A stretch of DNA of 64,000 bases from Actinoplanes sp. DH11. Its GTDB lineage: Bacteria > Actinomycetota > Actinomycetes > Mycobacteriales > Micromonosporaceae. Within the stretch, counting starts at the first letter, position 1; each line of letters begins with the position of its first letter. Below the pieces are notes generated by a model, which had not been told where the DNA came from, did not search any database, and saw only the letters and a list, made by a program, of their open reading frames with translations. The position numbers and the translations under genes were made by a program. The stretch lies in contig NZ_JAHWGU010000001.1 of the NCBI RefSeq assembly GCF_020873875.1, forward strand, positions 434,001-498,000, in the 5' to 3' direction. Shown here piece by piece: positions 50,668 to 58,734 of this stretch.

Positions 50668-51945
50668 ATGCTGCGTTCTCTCTACTCCGGCATCAGTGGC
50701 CTCAACGCGCACCAGCGGATGATCGACGTCACGGGTAACAACATCGCGAACGTCAACACCACCGGTTACAAGTCCTCCCAGGTGCAGTTCCAGGACGCGC
50801 TCAGTCAGATGATGGGTGCCGCCGGATCACCGCAGAACGGCCAAGGTGGCACCAACGCGGCCCAGGTCGGTCTCGGTGTCCGGGTCGCCGGCATCACCGC
50901 GAACTTCAGCCAGGGTTCGGCGCAGACGACCGGCAAGTCCGGCGACATGATGATCCAGGGTGACGGCTTCTTCATCACCCGCAGCGGCAACGAGCAGCTC
51001 TACACCCGGGCCGGTTCCTTCTTCTTCGACGCGAACGGCACGCTCACCACCACGACCGGTGAGCCGGTGCAGGGCTGGACCGCCGAGAACGGCGTGGTCA
51101 ACGCGGCGGGCAAGCCGGGCGACATCCGGATGCCGCTCGGTGCCACCATCGCGCCGGAGCCGACCACGACGGTCACCCTCAAGGGCAACCTGAGTACCGA
51201 TCCGATCCCGGACGCGAACAAGCCGGACAACGGTGGCGACAACTACTCGACCACCATTCCGGTCAAGGTGTTCGACGCCCAGGGCGCCACACACACGGTC
51301 ACCGCCAAGTTCGAGCGCGGCGTGGTCGACAACGCCGGCGATCCGCCCACCTCGGCATGGAAGGTCACCATGCTCGGTGAGCCCAACGCCGACGGCAGTG
51401 AGAACCCGATCGGCGATCCGGTCGACATCGAGTTCGAGAACGGCAAACCGAAGCTCGGCGGCGTCATCGACGAGACCACCGGCAGGGCCAAGATCGGTGA
51501 CTACGACGTCGATCTCTCCGATGTGACCTCGTACTCCGGTCTCTCCGACGCCCGGGTGTTCGACACCGACGGCCAGACCGCGGGTGCGCTGACCTCGCTC
51601 TCCTACACCGTCTCGGACACCGGCGAGATCATCGGCGTCTACAGCAACGGCCTGAAGCAGACGCTGGGCCAGGTCGCCATGGCGACGTTCAAGAACGTGG
51701 CGGGCCTGGAGAAGGTCGGCAACTCGATGTTCCGTACGTCGGTGAACTCGGGTTACGCCCAGGTGGGTCAGCCGGGCAGCGCCGGCATGGGTCAGGTCAT
51801 CTCCGGCGCGCTGGAGATGTCGAACGTCGACCTGGCGCAGGAGTTCACCAACCTGGTCGTCGCGCAGCGCGGCTTCCAGGCGAACTCCAAGATCATTACC
51901 ACCTCGGACGAGATCCTTCAGGAGCTCGTCAACCTGAAGCGTTGA
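50668..51945 (+). CDS. flgE: FlgE, flagellar hook protein
   Basis: 425 residues. N-terminal rod/hook motif SGISGLNAHQRMIDVTGNNIANVNTTGYK region (core NNIANVNTTGYK) and C-terminal SNVDLAQEFTNLVVAQRGFQANSKII region. Forms the hook joining basal body and filament. No signal peptide, exported by the flagellar type III system. ATG 50668 follows AAAGGA. A terminator follows. Confidence 0.95.
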   Translation: MLRSLYSGISGLNAHQRMIDVTGNNIANVNTTGYKSSQVQFQDALSQMMGAAGSPQNGQGGTNAAQVGLGVRVAGITANFSQGSAQTTGKSGDMMIQGDGFFITRSGNEQLYTRAGSFFFDANGTLTTTTGEPVQGWTAENGVVNAAGKPGDIRMPLGATIAPEPTTTVTLKGNLSTDPIPDANKPDNGGDNYSTTIPVKVFDAQGATHTVTAKFERGVVDNAGDPPTSAWKVTMLGEPNADGSENPIGDPVDIEFENGKPKLGGVIDETTGRAKIGDYDVDLSDVTSYSGLSDARVFDTDGQTAGALTSLSYTVSDTGEIIGVYSNGLKQTLGQVAMATFKNVAGLEKVGNSMFRTSVNSGYAQVGQPGSAGMGQVISGALEMSNVDLAQEFTNLVVAQRGFQANSKIITTSDEILQELVNLKR

Positions 51946-51961
51946 TCCAGCACTCGGCGGT

Positions 51962-52002
51962 GGCCGGGTCGGGCATCCGTGCCTGGCTCGGCCCTTTTCT
52001 TT
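51962..52002 (+). terminator. Rho-independent terminator after flgE
   Basis: GGCCGGGTCGGGCA pairs with TGCCTGGCTCGGCC (14 bp, three wobbles) across TCCG and is followed by CTTTTCTTT. Confidence 0.85.
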
Positions 52003-52065
52003 GCCGGGCGCTGACGTACGTCCCGTTCCGGGCGGTTTCCCATTCGGATAACGGCCCTCTCGATC

Positions 52066-52093
52066 TCATCAGTTACCCACAACCGGCCGAAGT
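52066..52093 (+). promoter_or_regulatory. Possible sigma-28-like promoter of flbD-motAB
   Basis: GCCGAAGT at 52086-52093 with TCAT 16 nt upstream. The -10 part fits, the -35 part is poor. It is located after the flgE terminator and 58 bp before the flbD start. Confidence 0.3.
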
Positions 52094-52150
52094 AGTAGGT
52101 GACAGGCCACGGAGGGCCCCACCAGACGAGACGCCCCAAGGACGGAAGTC

Positions 52151-52432
52151 GTGATCCTTGTAACCCGTATCAACGGTTCCGTGTTCGCGCTGAACCCGGA
52201 CCTGGTCGAGCGCGTCGACTGCACGCCCGACACGGTAGTGACCCTGGTGGACGGCACGAAGTACATCATCGCCGAGTCCGTGCCCGAGTTCATCGAGTCG
52301 GTACGCCACTACCGCGCCTCGCTGATCGCCCAGGCGAGCCGCATGGAGACCGAACCCGTGGAGGGTGCCGAGCCCGCCACGGATGACGACACCGCCGCCA
52401 AGGTGCTTCACCTGCACCGGAAGGAACGTTGA
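52151..52432 (+). CDS. flbD: FlbD-family flagellar protein
   Basis: 93 residues. N-terminal FlbD domain MILVTRINGSVFALNPDLVE, VVTLVDGTKYIIAESV. The function of this small family is unknown (distinct from the Caulobacter FlbD activator). GTG start. Stop overlaps the motA ATG by 1 nt. Confidence 0.9.
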   Translation: MILVTRINGSVFALNPDLVERVDCTPDTVVTLVDGTKYIIAESVPEFIESVRHYRASLIAQASRMETEPVEGAEPATDDDTAAKVLHLHRKER

Positions 52433-53223
52433 TGGACCTCGCAAGCATTCTCGGTGTGGTCGTCGGTATGACGATCGTCTTCATCGTCCAGATCCTGGAG
52501 GGTGGGCACCCCGCCTCGATCCTGCTGCTCCCGGCGATGTTGCTCGTCTTCGGCGGCGCCTTCTGCGCTGCGATGGCGGGCGGTGTCATGAAGGACGCCA
52601 AGGGCTTCTTCGCCTCACTGAAGAAGGCCTTCACGTCCAAGGTCACTCCGCCGACCGAGCTGCTCGACGCCGTCGTGAAGCTGGCCGAACGGGCCCGCCG
52701 GGAAGGCCTGCTGGCCCTCGAGGACGCGGTCAAGACGGTCGAGCACCCGTTCCTCAAGCGAGGCCTGCAACTGGCGATCGACGGCACCGACCCGGACGAG
52801 CTGCACGACATCCTGCATGCCGAGGTCACCGCCAAGAAGAAGGCCGACAAGGCCGGCGTGAAGTTCATCGAGGGCATGGGTGGTTACGCCCCGACGATCG
52901 GCATCATCGGCACGGTCATGGGTCTGGTGCACGTTCTGGAGAACCTGGACAAGCCGGAGACCCTGGGCCACTCGATCGCCGCGGCCTTCGTCGCGACCCT
53001 GTGGGGCGTGCTCAGCTCCAACCTGATGTTCCTCCCGCTGGCGGCGCGCCTGACCCGGCTGAGCGCCATCGAGGCCGAGGAGATGGAGCTGGTGATCGAC
53101 GGTGTGCTCGCGATCCAGGCCGGCTCGAACCCGCGCCTGGTGGCGCAGAAGCTCCGCAGCCTGCTGCCGCCCGACGAAATGAAGAAGGCCGAAGCCGCAG
53201 CGACGACGAAGAAGGCAGCCTGA
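52432..53223 (+). CDS. motA: MotA, stator subunit
   Basis: 263 residues with four membrane segments, cytoplasmic loop KKKADKAGVKFIEGMGGYAPTIGIIGTVMGL region (core GYAPTIGIIGTVMGL) and FVATLWGVLSSNLMFLP. Forms the ion channel of the motor with MotB. ATG 52432 overlaps the flbD stop. Confidence 0.96.
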   Translation: MDLASILGVVVGMTIVFIVQILEGGHPASILLLPAMLLVFGGAFCAAMAGGVMKDAKGFFASLKKAFTSKVTPPTELLDAVVKLAERARREGLLALEDAVKTVEHPFLKRGLQLAIDGTDPDELHDILHAEVTAKKKADKAGVKFIEGMGGYAPTIGIIGTVMGLVHVLENLDKPETLGHSIAAAFVATLWGVLSSNLMFLPLAARLTRLSAIEAEEMELVIDGVLAIQAGSNPRLVAQKLRSLLPPDEMKKAEAAATTKKAA

Positions 53224-53227
53224 TCAG

Positions 53228-54223
53228 ATGAGTTCCGGTGGTGGCGGTGGCGGCCGGCGCAAGAAGGGCCACGAGGAACACGAGGAACATGTCAACCACG
53301 AGCGCTGGCTCGTGTCGTACGCCGACATGCTCACCCTGCTGTTCGTCCTCTTCGTGGTCCTTTTCGCGATGAGCAGCGTCGACCAGAAGAAGTTCGCCGA
53401 ACTGGCAGCCGGTCTCTCCGCCGGCTTCGGCGCCGACAGTGTGGCCTTCACCGGTCAGTCGGCGCCGCTCGACGGCGCCGCGAACACCGCCCAGATCGTC
53501 CAGATCGACCCGGGCTCCAATCCCGGTGACGGCAGCTCCGGCACCGAGGGTCTGAACCAGAAGCAGAAGGCCGCGGTCGAGGCGGCCCTGAAGGCTGAGG
53601 AACGGAAGAAAGCCTGGGCCAACGCCGAGAAGGCGGCCAAGGAGGCCGAGGACCTCAAGAAGATCGAGAACAAGATCTCCGATGCCCTCGCCAGGGAGAA
53701 GCTGCTCGGCAACGCGAAGTTCACCATCGACTCCCGGGGCCTGATCATCACGATCATCACCAACGAGGTGGTGTTCGCCGGCAACCGGGCGGAACTGCAG
53801 TCCGGTGGCCGCCGGATCCTCCGGGCGGTCGCCCCGGCGCTGGTGGGCCTGCCGAACAAGATCGAGGTGGATGGTCACACCAACCAGCTCAGAGCGCAGA
53901 CGACCTTTTACCCGAGCGGCTGGGAGCTCTCGTCAGCTCGTGCCTCGACGGTGGTCCGGTTCTTCACCGAGAACAAAATCCCCAAGAAGCGGCTGACCGC
54001 GGTGGGCTTCTCCGACACCAGGCCGCTGATCGACCCGTCCGACCCGCGGTCGATCACCCAGAACCGCCGGGTGGACGTCGTGGTCCTGACGACGCTCACG
54101 CCCGACCAGGCGGCGCTGCTGCCCTCCGCAGCCGGCTCGGACGCCAAGCTGCACACCGGGCAGACCACGGCACAGGCGAAGGCCGAGGCGGCCGGGACGA
54201 CCACCGATTCCACCACTGACTGA
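53228..54223 (+). CDS. motB: MotB, stator subunit with OmpA-like domain
   Basis: 331 residues. Gly/Lys/His-rich N-terminus, one membrane helix starting SYADMLTLLF with the proton-carrying Asp33, a plug/linker, and C-terminal peptidoglycan-binding domain (IEVDGHTNQL, NRRVDVVVLT). The presence of Asp with Tyr32-Ala fits a proton-driven motor. Confidence 0.95.
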   Translation: MSSGGGGGGRRKKGHEEHEEHVNHERWLVSYADMLTLLFVLFVVLFAMSSVDQKKFAELAAGLSAGFGADSVAFTGQSAPLDGAANTAQIVQIDPGSNPGDGSSGTEGLNQKQKAAVEAALKAEERKKAWANAEKAAKEAEDLKKIENKISDALAREKLLGNAKFTIDSRGLIITIITNEVVFAGNRAELQSGGRRILRAVAPALVGLPNKIEVDGHTNQLRAQTTFYPSGWELSSARASTVVRFFTENKIPKKRLTAVGFSDTRPLIDPSDPRSITQNRRVDVVVLTTLTPDQAALLPSAAGSDAKLHTGQTTAQAKAEAAGTTTDSTTD

Positions 54224-54239
54224 CGAGAGGGGTGCCGAT

Positions 54240-54707
54240 ATGGCCAAGGACGACAAGGACGCCACCGCCGCCGACGAGGCGCCGAAGAAGTCCAAGAAGA
54301 TGCTGATCATGATCGTGGCCATCGCGCTGGTCGTGCTGGGCGGCGGCGGCGCCGGAGCGTTCTTCATGCTTCGCGGCGACACGGCGGAGGCGAAGGAGGA
54401 ACCGGTCAAGGGCATCGTCACGGCGATCGAGAACACGCTTACCGTGAACCTGGCCGAGGGCCACTACCTGAAGCTGGGGTTCGCCATCCAGCAGACGGAG
54501 GAGGGCGGCGAGGAAGCGGTGGACATCAACGAAGCGCTCAACATCGCGATCGAGACCTACACCGGCCGTGACGTCGCCGAGCTCTCCACCGACGAGGGGC
54601 GCAACGCGATCAAGGCCGAATTCCTGGAGAAGCTGAAGAAGGCCTATACCAAGGACGGCGTGGAGATGGTCATGGACGTCTACTTCACCTCCTTCGTCAC
54701 GCAGTAG
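54240..54707 (+). CDS. fliL: FliL, stator-associated flagellar protein
   Basis: 155 residues. Short Lys-rich N-terminus, one membrane helix (MLIMIVAIALVVLGGGGAGAF), extracytoplasmic FliL domain with LTVNLAEGHYLKLGFAIQ and a C-terminal VYFTSFVTQ. Associates with MotAB. A 15-bp hairpin follows. Confidence 0.92.
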   Translation: MAKDDKDATAADEAPKKSKKMLIMIVAIALVVLGGGGAGAFFMLRGDTAEAKEEPVKGIVTAIENTLTVNLAEGHYLKLGFAIQQTEEGGEEAVDINEALNIAIETYTGRDVAELSTDEGRNAIKAEFLEKLKKAYTKDGVEMVMDVYFTSFVTQ

Positions 54708-54721
54708 CCGGTCCGCGCCCG

Positions 54722-54755
54722 GATGGGCAGATTCCCGGGAGGGAATCTGCCCATC
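54722..54755 (+). terminator. 15-bp perfect hairpin between fliL and fliM
   Basis: GATGGGCAGATTCCC and GGGAATCTGCCCATC are perfect complements across GGGA, 15 bp past the fliL stop. There is no U-tract, so termination may be partial. Confidence 0.65.
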
Positions 54756-54787
54756 GGTCATAAAAAGGGATGAAGCGCCACCACGGC

Positions 54788-54814
54788 TCAGCGGTTCCCG
54801 AAACGAGCCGATGA
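54788..54814 (+). promoter_or_regulatory. Possible sigma-28-like promoter upstream of fliM
   Basis: GCCGATGA (54807-54814) matches the consensus GCCGATAA at 7 of 8 positions; TCAG lies 15 nt upstream. If used, the transcript would start about at the fliM GTG. The motif also overlaps the fliM SD (GAGGA). Confidence 0.3.
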
Positions 54815-54821
54815 GGACGAC

Positions 54822-55790
54822 GTGACCAAGTCGTCCTCCGCGGTCTCCGCCGCCCGCTCCCCCGGCAAGATGTCACGTCGCGGCCAAGGCGGAGGCCCGG
54901 CGCCGTACGACTTCCGCCGGCCGATCAAGCTCTCCCGCGAGCACGTGCGCACGTTGCAGATCGCGTTCGAGACGTACGCCCGCAGCTGTGGCACCCTCCT
55001 CACCACCCGGCTCCGCGCGGTGAGCAACTGCTCGCTGATCTCCATCGAGCAGCTCAACTACGACGAGTACGTCGCCGCGCTCGCCAACCCGACGATCATC
55101 GCCGTGGTCACCCTCGACCCGCTGCCCGGCACGGTGCTGCTGGAGATCGCGCAGTCGGCCGTGATGACCGCGATCGACCACATGCTCGGGGGACCCGGCG
55201 GAACCCAGCCGGAACGGCCCCTGACCGAGGTCGAGATGCCACTGCTGCGCGGTCTGGTCGAGCGGATGCTGGGCGAGCTGCGGTACGGGTTCGAGACGCT
55301 TGTGGACATCACGCCGCATCTCAAGGAGATCGAGTACAACGCGCAGTTCCTGCGTGCCCACGCGCCCGGCGACGCCGTGGTGATCGCGTCGTTCGAGATG
55401 AAGATCGGCGCGGAGGAGTGCGTGTCCACGATCTGCCTGCCGTTCAACACCATCCTGCCGGTGCTCTCCAAGACCGAGACGATCGTGCTGAGCGCGGCCG
55501 AGCGGCAGGCCCGGGACCGGGCGCACCGGAACCTGACGGCCGGACTTTCCGCCGCTCCGATCGACGTAGCAGTGCGATTCCAGCCCATTCGGATGCGTAC
55601 CGATGACATCGTGGATCTACGCCCCGGGGATGTCGTGCCGCTGGGACATCCGACCAGCCGGCCGCTCGAAGTGACCGTCAACGAGATCGTCTTCGCTCAT
55701 GCAGTTCCCGGTAACCAGGGCGCCCGGCTCGCCTGTCTCGTCGTGCCGTCGCCCCATGAGAGCCCGTCCAAGGAGTCTGGCCCCCAATGA
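54822..55790 (+). CDS. fliM: FliM, flagellar switch protein lacking the CheY-binding peptide
   Basis: 322 residues. The middle domain begins at YDFRRPIKLSREHVRTLQ near residue 29, includes LDPLPGTVLLEIAQS, and the C-terminal SpoA-like domain ends VTVNEIVFAHAVPGNQG. The usual N-terminal LSQxEIDALL helix that binds CheY-P is absent; the first 28 residues are basic and Ser/Gly-rich. Part of the C-ring. GTG 54822 follows GAGGA; no in-frame upstream start could add the peptide. Confidence 0.93.
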   Translation: MTKSSSAVSAARSPGKMSRRGQGGGPAPYDFRRPIKLSREHVRTLQIAFETYARSCGTLLTTRLRAVSNCSLISIEQLNYDEYVAALANPTIIAVVTLDPLPGTVLLEIAQSAVMTAIDHMLGGPGGTQPERPLTEVEMPLLRGLVERMLGELRYGFETLVDITPHLKEIEYNAQFLRAHAPGDAVVIASFEMKIGAEECVSTICLPFNTILPVLSKTETIVLSAAERQARDRAHRNLTAGLSAAPIDVAVRFQPIRMRTDDIVDLRPGDVVPLGHPTSRPLEVTVNEIVFAHAVPGNQGARLACLVVPSPHESPSKESGPQ

Positions 55791-56545
55791 CAGCGCCCAC
55801 CATGACCGCGCCACAGCTGGCGCTCGCCCGGAACGCCGCCGACGCCGCGCTGGCCGTCCTGCCCACCAGCCGGGCCCTGTTCGCGAGCGACCCGGTCATC
55901 CCCGACGCCGGCACGGTTATCGACGGCCAGGCGATCACCGCGCGCTTCACCGGCGCGGCCTCCGGCGAGGTGGTCGTGGTCGTCGGGCAGGACCTGGCGG
56001 ACGCGCTGCGGGAGAGCCCGCTCGGCGAACTCGACCTGACCGCGGCGGTCCGGCCGGCGCTGGAGGCGGCGGCCCGGGTGTTCGGGCCGGTGGTGCTCGA
56101 CCCCGGTCAGCTGATGGATCCGGAGGTGGCGCTCAGCGCGCTGGCCGCGAAGGAGGGCGCGGTGGCGGTGCCGCTGCGCGACGACGAGGCGGTACGCGCG
56201 GTGATCGCCCTGGCGCTCAACCAGTGGCCCGGGGAGGACCTGTCCGGCGGTCTCGCGCCGGCGTCGCCCAGGATGGCCGCGGTGATGGGCGGCGGCCGCG
56301 GCGCCGGGCTGGACATGCTGCACGACGTCGAGATGGAGGTCTCGGCCGAGCTGGGCCGGACCCGGATGAGTGTGCGCGAACTGCTCTCGCTCACCCCGGG
56401 TGCCATCGTCGAACTGGACCGGGCCGCTGGTAGCCCCGCCGACCTGCTGGTCAACGGGCGGCTCATCGCCCGGGGCGAGGTCGTGGTGGTCGACGAGAAC
56501 TTCGGCATCCGGATCACCGAGATCGTCGCGCCCGGCGCCGAATAG
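55787..56545 (+). CDS. fliN: FliN/FliY-like switch protein with N-terminal extension
   Basis: 252 residues. The C-terminal SpoA domain is typical FliN (DVEMEVSAELGRTRMSVRELLSLTPGAIVELDR region; core LLSLTPGAIVEL) and ends VVVVDENFGIRITEIV. About 160 extra residues at the N-terminus make it FliY-like; this part includes VVVVVGQDLADAL and DLTAAVRPALEAAARVFGPVV but no clear ExxN phosphatase motif. ATG overlaps fliM. Confidence 0.92.
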   Translation: MTAPTMTAPQLALARNAADAALAVLPTSRALFASDPVIPDAGTVIDGQAITARFTGAASGEVVVVVGQDLADALRESPLGELDLTAAVRPALEAAARVFGPVVLDPGQLMDPEVALSALAAKEGAVAVPLRDDEAVRAVIALALNQWPGEDLSGGLAPASPRMAAVMGGGRGAGLDMLHDVEMEVSAELGRTRMSVRELLSLTPGAIVELDRAAGSPADLLVNGRLIARGEVVVVDENFGIRITEIVAPGAE

Positions 56546-56556
56546 GAGTCACCACC

Positions 56557-56985
56557 TTGATCCCGCTGTTGCTTCAGGTGGCCATCACGCTGCTGGTCGT
56601 CCTGCTGATGATGTGGGGGCTGGCCCGGTTGCTGCGGCGGCCGTTCGGCATTCGCGGCAACGCCGCGCTGGCGGTGCTCGGCACCCAGCAGGTGGGCCGG
56701 GGCGCGGCGGTGGCCGTGGTCCGGGTCGCCGACCGGGCGCTGGTCATCGGCATCACCGACGCGCAGGTGAGCCTGCTCGGCGAGTACGACTCCGAGACGT
56801 TCCTGACCGAGCCGGAGGAGGAGCACATCCCGGTCGACCTGGACGGTGACGAACTGCCCGGGCGGCACCCGGCGGCCACCGGCGGCCGGCTGCACGGCTC
56901 GCTCCTCTCCCCGCGCACCTGGACGTCGGCGGTGGATTTCCTTCGCGAGCGAACGGCACGGCCCGAGCGAACTGCGAGGCGATGA
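56557..56985 (+). CDS. fliO: FliO, flagellar export apparatus assembly protein
   Basis: 142 residues. One N-terminal helix (LLLQVAITLLVVLLMMWGLARLL) then a cytoplasmic domain LAVLGTQQVGRGAAVAVVRVADRALVIGI typical of FliO. TTG start, 11 bp after fliN. The stop overlaps the fliP ATG. Confidence 0.88.
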   Translation: MIPLLLQVAITLLVVLLMMWGLARLLRRPFGIRGNAALAVLGTQQVGRGAAVAVVRVADRALVIGITDAQVSLLGEYDSETFLTEPEEEHIPVDLDGDELPGRHPAATGGRLHGSLLSPRTWTSAVDFLRERTARPERTARR

Positions 56986-57914
56986 TGCGACGCGCGATCC
57001 TGATCCTTCTGGCGGCGGCGGGGCTGGCCCTCGTGCTGCTGCCGACCGCCGCTTCCGCGATGCCGTTCCACACGGGCGCGGGCACGGTGGTGAGTCAGGA
57101 TCGGGCGGGCGTGCCCGTACCCCTGGCGCTTCCCGCTCAGCCACCCCCGCGCCTGCCGCAGGGCCCGGTCGCTCATGTCCCGGTGCCGCAGGCGCCGATC
57201 CCGCAGGCTCCGATGCCGCAGGCGCCGGCTCCACCCTCGCCACCCTCGATCAACCTCAACATCAACGGTACGAATCCCGACGGGTCCCGCCCGGCCTCGT
57301 CACTCGTGATCGTTCTCGGTCTGACCGCCCTGTCGGTGGCGCCGGCCCTGCTGCTGCTCTGCACCTCGTTCACCAAGATCTTCATGGTCCTCGGCATCAC
57401 CCGTAACGCCCTCGGCCTGACCTCGATGCCGCCCAACCAGGTGCTTGCCGGTCTGGCGCTGTTCCTCAGCCTGTTCGTCATGGGCCCGACCGTCTCCTCG
57501 ATCAACGAGGTCGGCGTGCAGCCCTACCTGGCCGGGGACAAGACGCAGTCGCAGGCGTTCAACGACGGTGTGCAGCCGCTGCGCGACTTCATGCAGTCGG
57601 TGACCCGGCCGGACGAGGTCGCGCTGCTCACCCGGGTGGCCGGCGAGGAGCGGCCGGACAACATGGACGACGTGCCGCTGACCACGCTGGTCCCGGCGTT
57701 CGTCCTCTCCGAGCTGCGGGCCGCGTTCATCATCGGCTTCGTCATCTTCATCCCGTTCCTGATCATCGACCTCGTCGTGTCCGCCTCCCTGATGTCACTG
57801 GGCATGATGATGCTGCCCCCGGTCACCGTGGCGCTGCCGTTCAAGCTCCTGCTGTTCGTACTCGTGGACGGCTGGGGTCTGATCATCACGTCGCTGGTGG
57901 GCTCGTACAGGTAA
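56982..57914 (+). CDS. fliP: FliP, flagellar export gate protein
   Basis: 310 residues with a signal peptide (ILILLAAAGLALVLLPTAASA), a Pro-rich extension (PQAPIPQAPMPQAP), and four helices. Signature LLLLCTSFTKIFMVLGITRNALGL and FVLSELRAAFIIGFVIFIPFLIIDLV regions (cores TSFTKI and SELRAAFIIGF). Forms the export gate with FliQ and FliR. Its stop TAA overlaps the fliR ATG, leaving no room for fliQ. Confidence 0.95.
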   Translation: MMRRAILILLAAAGLALVLLPTAASAMPFHTGAGTVVSQDRAGVPVPLALPAQPPPRLPQGPVAHVPVPQAPIPQAPMPQAPAPPSPPSINLNINGTNPDGSRPASSLVIVLGLTALSVAPALLLLCTSFTKIFMVLGITRNALGLTSMPPNQVLAGLALFLSLFVMGPTVSSINEVGVQPYLAGDKTQSQAFNDGVQPLRDFMQSVTRPDEVALLTRVAGEERPDNMDDVPLTTLVPAFVLSELRAAFIIGFVIFIPFLIIDLVVSASLMSLGMMMLPPVTVALPFKLLLFVLVDGWGLIITSLVGSYR

Positions 57915-58678
57915 TGAACCTCGAAGTCGCCACCGCGGAGTTCCTGGCGGTCATGCTGGGAGCGGTGCGCACCGGCGCGTGGATGATGGTGTGCCCGCCG
58001 TTCAACTCGCGGCTCATCCCCGCCCAGGTCAAGGCGCTGCTCTCGGTCGGGCTCACCCTGCCGATGGCGCCCTACCTGCGGAAGACCGTGCCGCCGCTGG
58101 ACACCCAGGACATCATCTTCAGTGTCCTGCTCCAGGTCTTCGTCGGCGCCACCCTCGGGTTCATCACGGCGCTGTTCTTCGCCGCCCTGCAGGCCGCCGG
58201 TGACCTGCTCGACCTTTTCGGCGGCCTGACGCTGGCGTCCGCCTACGACCCGCTGTCGTTCAGCCAGAGCTCGGTGATGGGCCGGTTCTACAACCTTGTC
58301 GCGGTGACCCTGCTCTTCGCGAGCGACGGGCATCAGATGATCCTGCGCGGCTTCCTGCAGAGCTTCCGGACCATGCCGCTGGACGCCTCGTTCGACATGG
58401 AGACGTCGAGCCAGGTGCTGCTCGGCGGCGTGGCCGAGCTGTTCCTGGCCGCGGTGCAGATCGCCGGGCCGCTGATCGCGGTGCTGTTCCTGGCCGACGT
58501 CGCGCTCGGCCTGCTGAACCGGGTGGCGCCGGCGCTCAACGCGTTCCAGCTCGGCTTCCCGGTGAAGATCTTCATGGTGGTGACGCTCTCCGGGCTGGCC
58601 ATCACGATGCTGCCCGGCGTGCTCAACACGCTCGTCGAGAAGTCGGTCACCGCGGTGGTCAAACTCAGCGGCGGCTGA
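57914..58678 (+). CDS. fliR: FliR, flagellar export gate protein
   Basis: 254 residues, six or so helices. RTGAWMMVCPPFNSRLIPAQVKALLSVGL (core FNSRLIPAQVKALL), FGGLTLASAYDPLS and RVAPALNAFQLGFPVKIF. Starts inside the fliP stop; fliQ, which normally lies between, is absent. Confidence 0.95.
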   Translation: MNLEVATAEFLAVMLGAVRTGAWMMVCPPFNSRLIPAQVKALLSVGLTLPMAPYLRKTVPPLDTQDIIFSVLLQVFVGATLGFITALFFAALQAAGDLLDLFGGLTLASAYDPLSFSQSSVMGRFYNLVAVTLLFASDGHQMILRGFLQSFRTMPLDASFDMETSSQVLLGGVAELFLAAVQIAGPLIAVLFLADVALGLLNRVAPALNAFQLGFPVKIFMVVTLSGLAITMLPGVLNTLVEKSVTAVVKLSGG

Positions 58679-58734
58679 ATCCGGCCGGCCGTGGTGGCTC
58701 CGCCGGATCCGGCGGCTGAACTTCAGGGGGTGAG

